NCBI GenBank assembly: GCA_944739405.2 | Contig: OX123200.2 | Coordinates: 4,976,761-5,040,760 of the forward strand | DNA from: Euclidia mi | Lineage: Eukaryota > Arthropoda > Insecta > Lepidoptera > Erebidae | Length of the DNA stretch: 64,000 nt | Reading direction: 5' to 3' | Shown here: positions 24,201 to 36,200 of the stretch, one piece after another | Layout of the letters: each line of letters begins with the position of its first letter | Position numbering within the stretch: position 1 is the stretch's first letter | Made by a program: the position numbers and the translations under genes | Notes under the pieces: generated by a model | Told to the model about the DNA's origin: nothing | The model's database searches: none | What the model saw: the letters and a program-made list of their open reading frames with translations, nothing else

Positions 24201-27200
24201 TATGTTTGTGTATAAACACAAAGTATATGAAAGAAAATGAAATGACGGAAAAAAGCAAGGACCCTGGGTTTTGATTCGGCTTTTCTTGTCAAAAGGTCAT
24301 TTAGCTAGGAAAAGCCGACAGCATCTAGAATAGGTTTTTGATTTTTCCTAATCGATTGCGAATTGTATTCAAAGTCTGATCATTATTCAACAGTCAAATA
24401 ACGCCACGTTTAAATCGCTAATACGTATCATCATCATCAGCCTTTAACAGTCCACTGCTGGACGATGCCTCTCCTTTGAAAGGAGGAATTGGCCTACTAA
24501 ACCACGCTGGCTAAACGGATTGGTATAGGGTTTTTATCAAGTTTTCCTTCTCTTACAGTGCTGTTCTCTGCATAATATGCTCCGTCTGTCGGCTCTTACG
24601 ACACCCATGGGATGATATAGGGTGGTGACATTCTGTATTCTTAATCCGTCACCACAAGGACAGTAATATATACACACACACAATACGTATCATTATGCAC
24701 ATTATTTGTTATAGCCGGCGTTGTCTCACTTGCTGGGCAAAGGCCTCCCCAAACTTTCCAGATCCTCTGCACACAATATAAATGTCCAACACAGCATTAG
24801 GTGTTACACGAGTGTTTAGTATTGAATACCTCTGCTAAGTAGGCGAGCGCCTCAGCGGCCGTGGCGCGTATGTCCTCAGGCATCTCCTTAGTACACAGTC
24901 GCGCGAGACACGGTAACGCGCCGAACACCACTCTGTAATAAGAAAACACAACTACATCAGTTTTGGCTCATCTTTATTAAAAATCTGTTTCCCGCGGTTT
25001 CACCCGCGTCCTGAGGGAACTACTTCGCGTACCCGGTTCATTTATAGCCTAAGTTACTCCTTAGTACATCAGCTATCCGCCAGTGAACATCCCGTAAAAA
25101 TCGGTCCAGCGGTTCCAGATATAAGCGAAAACAAAAAGACAGACAAACAAAAATTGTAAATAAAATCATTTCGGTATATGTACCGTATATAAGCGAAAAC
25201 AAAAAGACAGACAAACAAAAATTGTAAATAAAATCATTTCGGTATATGTACCGTGTATACATCCATATGCATTAAGTAAAAAGCCGTCATTTTAATATTA
25301 CACACAGACACTCCAATTTTATTTAGATGTATAGATAGGTAATGATGACAGATCGTTTTAAATCTAAATATGTAGTTACGTCTATGGTCTATAGATTCAA
25401 TAATACATATTTATCATACTCCAGCTCTAAGAATTTACCTTGTTTTGCGGAGGAGCCTTAACAAAAATTAAGTCACGGGACACAAATTACACCCGTACAT
25501 TCCATACGTGCAGTCTATGTATCATGTTTAATGAACGTGGATGACGCAGGTATATCCCTACGCAGGACATCACTGTCTGATTTAGAATTTTTTGTTAGGC
25601 TTTTGGACGCTCTTTGGGTCGCTCTGTAATTACTACCCGTTTGGATAAAGAATGGGATCAGAAATGGAGCCATTCCGCCATTTCCGTCAGCATAATATGT
25701 AAAAACACTAACAATTATTTAACAAATTTAACTGTTACATTATTTCGCTATTTCATAAATTTGATTTCATACTTATTCAGTAAAATAATTTCAATAATTA
25801 TTCCGCCATTCTAACGATATAGAATTAATGGAAGCCTTTTTGTTAAAACAAGCAAAAAGAATAGAGTCTTTCTAATAACAAACACACTCGGTATTAATGT
25901 GTTTAGGTCCTTTTTACGTTGACAATCATATTAGTTACAAGATGTCTCAAAATTTTACCTTGTACAAGTTACGCTTGAGTGCCATACACATCTATTACGA
26001 AATCTAAAACATGGGTACCAAACAAGTTTTTAAATATACGCCTCGCATAACAAGAAAATCGTGATTTGTCAGTGAAAGTTTTGAACTTTCGTTGTTACTA
26101 TGCGGTTATCTACTTCATAACGGGATAATAGATCAGACCAGCTGGTCAGGTCAAACAGGGTTATCATGGTATTGGAATAAATTATGTAAACACTTGGTCA
26201 CTTGGGTAGGTTAGTATTACTATCTCCATGTGATGTATGCTATCGTATGATCTTAGTGTGATAGTGACATTGTATATTGCAAGCGGAATAAGAAGCTAAA
26301 CAGTCACGCGATTTGATTTCCCGGCACATGCAGAAAACATTCGACTAAGGTACAGCTAGCAAAAAAAAATCTTGTAAATTATGCTACTTAGCAATAGGCT
26401 CGCTCCCTATTACGTGGGACCTAAAAATTCATGGCGAAATGTGGGTGTAATATTACACCTCCGCCTACACCTTCGGGGATACAGGCGAGCGTCTATAAAT
26501 AAAAAATAAAAAAAATATGCTACTTAGTTTGAAATTCTATTTCGAGATAAATGTACTAATTTTTGTTGCGAATATTCAAAATACCGGATTAAATCACCGC
26601 GAAAGTTTAAATTCCGTTTAATCGTAGTACGCAGGTCTATTGTTGTATTTTCTTCAATCTTCTTTGGAATAAGAAAAGCTAAAATAATAATAATAATGGT
26701 CAATTCGATTATTTTAAAATGTTAGCTACGTTTCTGATCCAGATAACAAAATAAAAATAATATAGTAGTTATTCTCAAATCTGCGATTGTACTCTTGGTA
26801 GTTGGTACTTTGTAGCACGGGCTGTTTCCGCTACTCCACGTCCTGGCGTGTATTTTGCGTGTGGGTGGAGTGAGAATGGTGTTGTCACTCGAGCCACCCC
26901 AGCTCTTCGAAGAAGCGATTGTACTCGTTATTATGAACATCTTTCGTTCTGGAACATTTCCGGAATGGCAAAACAGAAATTATTATATTCAATACACATT
27001 GACTGCAATTTTAGGTCTTGTGACTAGACACAAGCCTATCATCAAGTTTAACCTTTCCGATACAGCGCCCTGTAAAAAGTCATTTAGCGCACGGTACCGT
27101 GTCATTTTACGCGCGGTACACTTATGGCTCTTATTTTCAAAGTGCGAGTTACAATTCTAGACTTGTCTATGATTCGTACAAAATATCTATATATTAAAAG

Positions 27201-30200
27201 AATTTGTGTTTTATAATACGAGTCGGCTAGCCCGTTCTACCCAACCGATTCGCATGATTTTTTTTTTAAATGAAAGCTCTCGCTGCATAGATTTGTCATC
27301 AAGCATTAGAAATTACCTAACTTGCACATTCATTAAGTTATATGCAAAAACTGTTTTCTCCCATACATTTATTACGTTTTTGTAGCCGTAGTCAATGACT
27401 TTCTGCTTCTTTATATCTGGTTCTCATTGAGGTAGGCGTTTCGTTATAGGCCTAAAACGCGCGCTGAAAAGAGCTCTTTCATTTGATGGTATGCTCATTT
27501 AAATTGGGTTAGTTTGAAGGAAGATAGGTGTGGACATTGAACTTATTTTTCAATATTTACCTATAAATTTCTTAAGATTCCATTGCTTTCTCTCTTCATG
27601 GACGGTTCTAAATTCAAAAATATTTTTATGGCATCTAATAAGTTCCTTGCGGTAACTGCCAGGTAAAAACGTTATGCCTCCTTAAAGCTGCGCGTCCACA
27701 GCATCGGAATCGGAGCGTACGGAGCGGAAGGCTTTGTTGCTTTGTATTAATTTCTATGAAGCTGCGTGCACTGCATCGGCATTTCTGCGCCTGAGACCGG
27801 TATTTTTGCTGATGACGTCATCCGCAGTGAACGCATCATTCGGATTCCGTGCGTTTCAAGTTCTGACGTGTTTGCGGCATTAAACTGTAGACAAAAATAC
27901 TTATTCACGATGAACGACGATGTTTTAATTACTTTAGTAGAGTCATATGAATGTACCCAAAAATCTATGATATTCATTATTTATGATATTCATCAAATGT
28001 ATAATACTCTCCGAAAATTAATCTACTACAATATCCTCGTCACTATCCTCCTGCTTTAAAAATCCCTAAATTGCCGATGCTGAATCCGAATGCAGTGGAC
28101 GCACCCCATCGGCATTTTGTAAATGACGACGCTCCGTCCGCTCCGTACGCTCCGATTCCGATGCGGTGAACGCACAGCTTAAAGCTGCGCGTCCACAGCA
28201 TCGGAATCGGAGCGTACGGAGCGGTAGGATTTGTTGCTTTGTATTAATTTCTATGGAGCTGCGTGCACTGCATCGGCATTTCTGCGCCTGAGACCGGTAT
28301 TTTTGCTGATGACGTCATCCGCAGTGAACGCATCATTCGGATTCCGAGCGTTTCAAGTTCTGACGTGTTTGCGGCATTAAACTGTAGGCAAAAATACTTA
28401 TTCACGATGAACGACGATGTTTTAATTACTTTAGTAGAGTCATATGAATGTACCCAAAAATCTATGATATTCATTATTTATGATATTCATCAAATGTATA
28501 ATATTCTCCGAAAATTAATCTACAACAATATCCTCGTCACTATCCTCCTGCTTTAAAAATTGCCGATGCTGAATCCGAATGCAGTGGACGCACCCCATCG
28601 GCATTTTAAAAATGACGACGCTCCGTCCGCTCTGTACGCTCCGATTCCGATGCGGTGGACGCGCAGCTTTAGCTGTGCGTCCACAGCATCGGAATCGGAG
28701 CGTACGGAGCGGAAGGATTTGTTGCTTTGTATTAATTTCTATGAAGCTGCGTGCACTGCATCGGTATTTCTGCGCCTGCGACCGGTATTTGTGCTGATGA
28801 CGTCATCCGCAGTGAACGCATCATTCGGATTCCGAGCGTTTCAAGTTCTGACGTGTTTGCGGCATTAAATTGTAGGCAAAAATACTTATTCACGATGAAC
28901 GACGATGTTTTAATTACTTTAGTAGAGTCATATGAATGTGCCCAAAAATCTATGATATTCATTATTTATGATATTCATCAAATGTATAATATTCTCCGAA
29001 AATTAATCTACAACAATATCCTTGTCACTATCCTCCTGCTTTAAAACTACCTAAATTGCCGATGCTGAATCCGAATGCAGTGGACGCACCCCATCGGCAT
29101 TTTGTAAATGACGACGCTCCGTCCGCTCCGTACGCTCCGATTCCGATCCGGTGGACGCGCAGCTTTAAGCTGCGCGTCCACCGGATCGGAATCGGAGCGT
29201 ACGGAGCGGAAGGATTTGTTGCTTTGTATTAATTTCTATGAAACTGCGTGCACTGCATCGGCATTTCTGCGCCTGAGACCGGTATTTGTGCTGATGACGT
29301 CATCCGCAGTGAACACATCATACGGATTCCGAGCGTTTCAAGTTCTGACGTGTTTGCGACGTTAAACTGTAGGCAAAAATTCTTATTCACGATGAACGAC
29401 GATGTTTTAATTATGTTAGTGGAAAGGTATGAAGAACTTTATAATCTAAAACATGAACATTAACATAATCAACTTAGGAGAGACAATATTTGGGCCGAAA
29501 TTGGGCAAATAAAATCTATTTTCATCTTCTAATAAATCAGAATATAATGTATGATATTCTCCGAAAATTAATCTAATTACAACAATATCCTCGTCACTGT
29601 CCTCCTGCTTTAAAAATACCTAAATTGCCGATGCTGAATCCGAATGCAGTGGACGCACCCCATCGGCATTTTGTAAATGACGACGCTCCGTCCGCTCCGT
29701 ACGCTCCGATTCCGATCCGGTGGACGCACAGCTTAAGCTGCGCGTCCACAGCATCGGAATCGGAGCGTACGGAGCGGAAGGATTTGTTGCTTTGTATTAA
29801 TTTCTATGGAGCTGCGTGCACTGCATCGGCATTTCTGCGCCTGAGACCGGTATTTTTGCTGATGACGTCATCCGCAGTGAACGCATCATTCGGATTCCGA
29901 GCGTTTCAAGTTCTGACGTGTTTGCGGCATTAAACTGTAGGCAAAAATACTTATTCACGATGAACGACGATGTTTTAATTACTTTAGTAGAGTCATATGA
30001 ATGTACCCAAAAATCTATGATATTCATTATTTATGATATTCATCAAATGTATAATATTCTCCGAAAATTAATCTACAACAATATCCTCGTCACTATCCTC
30101 CTGCTTTAAAAATACCTAAATTACCGATGCTGAATCCGAATGCAGTGGACGCACCCCATCGGCATTTTGTAAATGACGACGCTCCGTCCGCTCCGATTCC

Positions 30201-33200
30201 GATCCGGTGAACGCGCAGCTTAAAGGTGACCTTGCCTTACTTTCATACGGGTGTGAGTGTGGTGGTGTGTAAAATTATACCCAATGTTGGTAAAATTATC
30301 ACTATAGTGAATTATCGCTGATGGCAGGTAATATTCCCCGAATGTTACCAGTTAACCCTTAATGTTGGGTGAGCTGATCTCTGATGTTGAGAAATTTTCC
30401 TCCTTTGTTTTGTATCGCGATGAAATCCAGTTACGGACTGTCCCTCAAAGGGACCCCTCCGCCGTACCGAGTTTGGGGCAGGTGGAGGGGGGGGGTGTGG
30501 CTTGGCTCTCCCCCTAGATGTTCGGAGGGGCATACCCACTAAAACACCGCGGTGTTCCTCTATCGACCCTCATGACGGGGTCGCCGTAACGACGTCAGTA
30601 TACCCGCGTCCCGAGGATTTTTCCCCAAATGTAGTGAAATCCGCCTAATGTTAGGAAAATCAACCCTACAGACTGGTAAATTACGTTTTATGTTAGGAAA
30701 TTTTTTGTGTTTTTAAATTACGGACTTTCTTCGGGCATCTTAATTTTTTTTATGTGGAACATATTACAGCGGTTCATAGTAGGTACTATTGTCATATAAT
30801 TATGTTATTACATGTGGTAGTTATGGTAGAAATTGTAGCTTTGGTAAGAATAGTAGTTTTGAGAGAAAAGGTACTTTTGACAGCACAGACGGTTTTGGTA
30901 GAAATGTGAGTTTTGAAAAAATGGTAGACATGATAGTGTTAGTACGAATAGTAGTTTTGGTACAAATAGTAGTTTTGATAGGAATAGTAGTTTTGATAGG
31001 AATAGTATTTTCGGTAGGAATAGTAGTTTTGATAGAAATGGTATTTTTGACATATGTTGTAGTTTTGGTAGCAATGATTCTTACGATTGCTACCAAAGCT
31101 ACCATTTCATGTAGTGATTAATTAGGTAAAGTAAATGAGGTATGAGGTTCTAATATGAGCTTTATTTCAGTTATACACATTATATATATCCCTATTGCGC
31201 GGCAAACCATTCAGTAGGTAATGCCAAGGTGGAAATTTCACGATACCTAAGTATTGTGATTTATATATTTTTGTTACAATATCATCTTTTTACTTATTAG
31301 ATAAGGCTACAATGTACTCATCATACCTATATGTAAGAGCTTTTTTATAATATTAAAATATGCTGTGGAGCAGCACGGGTCCTCTAGTATTTACATAAAT
31401 TGTAATACGCCCTTTTTACAAGAATAAAGAACATCGGAAAAGATGGAGAGATCTCGTGTCAGAGGCCAAGACGCACTTTGGGTCGCTACGCCACCACGAA
31501 TGAAAAAAATACTAAATCTATGTAACGTTAGAAATTGAAGCGCGGCATCCGGACATGAATTTATGTCGTCAGCAAATTGGGGTACTTTTTTGTAAGACAT
31601 GAATTCATGTCGTCGGCAAATCAAGGCACTTTTTCGTAGGACATGAATGCATCTCGTCGGCAAATCAGGGTACTTTATCGCGGACATGAGTTCATGTCTT
31701 CGGTTAATAGTATTATTCGTATTACTAGCAGAGGTTTTTCGCGGAACACCAGCACCTGCAGCAGCTCTGGTCAAGTGTAAGGTGTCTGTCGACTGACCTG
31801 TTGTCACTCGCCGTGAGCGCGCCGGCTCTGTGCATGAAGGTGAGACATCGCGCGGCGCCCATCGCCACCAGCAGAGGTTTGTCGCGGGACACCAGCACCT
31901 GCAGCAGCTCTGGTATCGTTTTGTCGCCGTGCCTGCAGACAACGTATCACACACATCAATACCTATATACTTCCATTTTGACTGACAGACGCCGCACAAC
32001 CTACTGGGAGCAAGACGCAGAAGTTGGGTACAAACCGAATTTCAGCTTCTTACACCCAGTAGTCTTTAGGGAATGTAAGGAAGCACTACAAGAAGCAGAT
32101 CAGAGCTTGTTGAAACTTTAGCTCTACGACATTCACGCGGTCGAAGTAGCTGGCAAAAGCAAGTAAATAATAAAGATCCTAGATATAATACGTATGTTAC
32201 GTTTTTATCTTGTTTAGTAACAAGATAACCCGTCACCACACGGACAATTAGTTCTGCTTGTATAATATTTCACTGTCTGTACAATACTATGAAGAAAGTG
32301 ACAAATGTTGTTGAACTTTAAATTCTACATTATATTAATGCAACAGCCATGTAATTTTTGAAACACTCAATCATGAAACATTTCAAAATTCTTTTCATAT
32401 TCAAATAATAAACATGTGTGAAGTGTTTTACATGAACAGATTAATCTTAGAGATTGGTACAGTATGCTGACATTGTCATATAAACACTGGTCAGCTGGTC
32501 TCGTCACAGTTCATAGCAACATTGAAATGTGCATATGATTAATATATTCATATTTGAGATAAACAAATTATACAGATAAACGTTCCTCAGGAATCGTATA
32601 TATCGTAAAGCTAGTGCTTTAATCAGCATTTTTGTCGACTGTCTGTTATATCACTATAACGGGTCACGATAAATTAAATAGATACACCGAAATCTTCCCC
32701 ACTAATCATATAATTTCAGGGGTGAGAACCACATGAAAATTCTTTCGGTCCGTTTGATTTATAACAGAAAACAGACGCAGTGAGGGCTTTTTGTTTGTAA
32801 CATGTAAAGATAAATCACGTGATAATCGAGGCTAAAGCCTTCTTTATTGCCCTGCAAGAGGGTTTGAAAAAAGAGAGCAACGATAGTTTATCTTTCTCTG
32901 TTTCTGAGTGATTCGTGGGTAGCTTTACTGCAAGCTATGGTTAGCCACCTTGAATGGCGGTAAATATATCCTATAATTTCGGAAGCGATGTGCAAACTCC
33001 CCTAAAGGCATCCAAGATTTACCTACTAAAACAACCGCTGTTTACCTACTTCTAATTTCCTACCGTAAAAAAATAAACCTGCATAACACATAATATGTAG
33101 ATGTAGATATGTATGTATATTGTTGCAAGTCTTGCTACCTACCCAACAATTTAAACTACCCATTCATCCGACAGTTTAGTTATTTAAATCTTTTAGTTTT

Positions 33201-36200
33201 TCTTGGCAGCCGATGCATCGACAAAGTCGAATCAGTCACTATTGATGCAAATCTAATTAAAAGCGTGCCGTTATTTTATCCAAGTATAATTATAAATATA
33301 TCAAGTCGAAAGAGACAAAGGATGCACGTATTCAATAGAGATGGAAAACTCGTCATCAAATCCTATACCTACTAACCCTCTCTGGTCAGCACGAAATACT
33401 TAAGTAGTAGCAGAGACGAGTATTCTTACTCGTCTCTGGTAGTAGGCTTAATCCTCCTATTGACTCACAATTATGACGCAAATTAGAAAAGGCCTCCGTC
33501 CAGCAGTGGACTGCGAAAGGCTATAATAGGGTTGTTTACAACTAGTCAAATCAAGCACTTTTAATGAAATGTCAAATACCACCTTTGCCAAGGGTTTTGT
33601 ATGAAATAAGACCTAATGACGTCATCGTTTTTTGCTGTCAAATAGAATAATTATTATCAAAAAAATTACGATAAAAATGTTAAATAAAGTTTTAACATTA
33701 ATTGATGAATAAAACTACTATTATTTTCACATGTTTTACTAGATAAAAATACTTATATAATTTATTTGACTCGCAGGAAACTTCCCTATTATGAATAGCT
33801 TGTTTTATTTAGCATGTTGCTACTTGCTACTTCAGACGTTTTCATTAAGAATGCAGACTTCTTTATAGAGATAATCTATACTTATTATAAAAATTTCTTT
33901 TTCGTCCTGTCTGTCTGTATGAAAGCGATATACTCAAAAACTACGGAACGGATTGTACGGTTACCCCCAATATAGTGTGATTCCTGAGGAACGTTTATCT
34001 GTATAATTTGTTTATCTCAAATATGAATATATTAATCATATGCACATTTCAATGTTGCTATGAACTGTGACGAGACCAGCTGACCAGTGTTTATATGACA
34101 ATGTCAGCATACTGTACCAATCTCTAAGATTAATCTGTTCATGTAAAACACTTCACACATGTTTATTATTTGAATATGAAAGGAATTTTGAAATGTTTCA
34201 TGATTGAGTGTTTCAAAAATTACATGGCTGTTGCATCAATATAATGTAGAATTTAAATTTCAACAACATTTGTCACTTTCTTCATAGTATTGTACAGACA
34301 GTGAAATATTATACAAGCAGAACTAATTGCCCGTGTGGTGACGGATTAAGAATACGGAATGTCACCACCCTATATCATCCCATGGGTGTCGTAAGAGCCG
34401 ACGGAGGGAGCATAGTATGCAGAGAACAACACTGTAAGAGACAGAAACCTTGATACAAACCCTATACCAACCCGTTTGGCCAGCGTGGTATAGTAGGCCA
34501 ATTCCTCCTTTCAAAGGAGAGGCCTAGTCCAGCAGTGGACTGTAGGCTGATGATGATGATGAGAACTAATTCAGAGTTGTTAGCTTGCTGTTCATGATAG
34601 GTAGGTCGGCAAAGTTAAGCATCACTTGCACAGGCAGGTATTATCGTAGAACAAGAATTGTTAGGCCATGTCGGAGGCCTTTAACCGGCCTGAAAAATCC
34701 GACACCAGAGTTGGGTACACATCAACGTGAAAAAGAAAAAGAAGCGCAATTCGTGATACTTTGGCTCAGAGATCACAAAAGATTTCTGTAAAAAATAGTC
34801 TAGTTACGCTACTCAAAGGTAACTAGATAGCGGGGCGCGGTTGGATGCGGTCGGCTCACGATCGGTCTATTTGGAGAACCTTGGGGGAGGCCTATATCCA
34901 GCAGTGGACGTCTTACAGCTGATATGATGATGTGACTCACCTAGTATTAAGCACAACCTGCGCCACGGCGGCATTCTCGAAGCACATGTTAGCGAGCAGG
35001 TCGAGCGCTGGCAGCGCGTGTGCCGGGGGGGCTGCTAGCAGTGCGGCCGCCGCGGCACCCGCGCCCGCCGCGCATAGGGCCTGCTGTTCAGCCGCTCCGA
35101 GGCACCACGTGGACAGTATGCGGACTACGCATGTGCGGGCTGTGGGGCTGCCGTCGCACGCTATCTCTGTGGACAAGCCGTATATTAGAACATACAACCA
35201 CATTAGTTACAGCCGTAGTTATATTATAGCCTTTCTCAATAAATGGGCAATTCAACACAATAAGAATTATTCAATTTGAACCTTCTTCTTACCGAGTCGT
35301 TGGTACAGAATTCAAATGGCACCAGCCCAGTATGTGGCCACAGCAACGGCTTTGTCGGTGGCTTGACATAGATCGGCCCCCGAACCTCTGTGCGGACACT
35401 TAGGACACTAGCAGGTGACTCATGGTCTGTTCGGGAGCACCACAGTCTCACTGCGTGTAAGCCGAGTCAATCATACCTCATTTCGCTAGGTTGTGTCTGC
35501 AGTAGCCAAACTGGCTTCGAAACGATTCAGGGATCTCCATATGGGCCACCGCAGATTACTTTCGGGGGGTAGATGTTCTTTGGCTTCTACATAGTTCGCA
35601 GGGGGTGGAGTTGGAAGTGTCTCATGCCATATTTTTTTCTTAAACTAGTCAGATGGTCTTGACTAAGTATATCGCAAGAAGCTTTTGCGGCTTTTTAGTC
35701 TAACCACTAGCACCTGAGACTAGTGCATTCAAACAAGCAAAGAAACTCTTCAGCTTTATTATATGAATAGAGGTAGTATAACTGATTTTACGTAATTGAG
35801 AGTAAATCTATGGTTTCTCTGTGAACATATTATAAATAGTAATAGCTTAGTATAGTAACTGCGTCCTATGCTAAACGAGCCATTCACGAGCGGAGCAGCA
35901 GCTGAACGCAGATTCATGTAGTGTATACAGACTTGCGAAACTTGAACGAGAGTGTTTCGAGCATATGAATCGCACTGAATATGCTGTCCAAAAAGACTAT
36001 GCTGCAGCGTAGTGTCTTAAACAGGCACCTCATGTGCTTTCTTTGGGTGTTGGACTCCGTTTGGATTGGCCAAAGGGAGATTTTATCATCTACGCATAAC
36101 CCTATGAAAGAGTACACAAAATAGCCACTAATGATAAGGATAAACATAATAACTGATTGACTGATTAAACAACACAGTCTTACCACTGGATTTAGTGACT

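Noticed and set aside
28751..30109. Repeated 97-codon and 76-codon frames on both strands
   Set aside because: They are the same MITE interior translated several times; only the MNDDVLI start has a plausible protein origin.
27684..30221. Possible CRISPR-like or integron-like array because of regular repeats
   Set aside because: Units are about 500 bp with inverted ends and TWA-type junctions, in a eukaryotic intron; a MITE chain fits.
31391..31999. 202-codon minus-strand open frame across ARMC8 exon 5
   Set aside because: It reads exon 5 in the wrong frame, crosses its splice sites and runs through the 44-bp repeat. The homologous ARMC8 frame is a different one.
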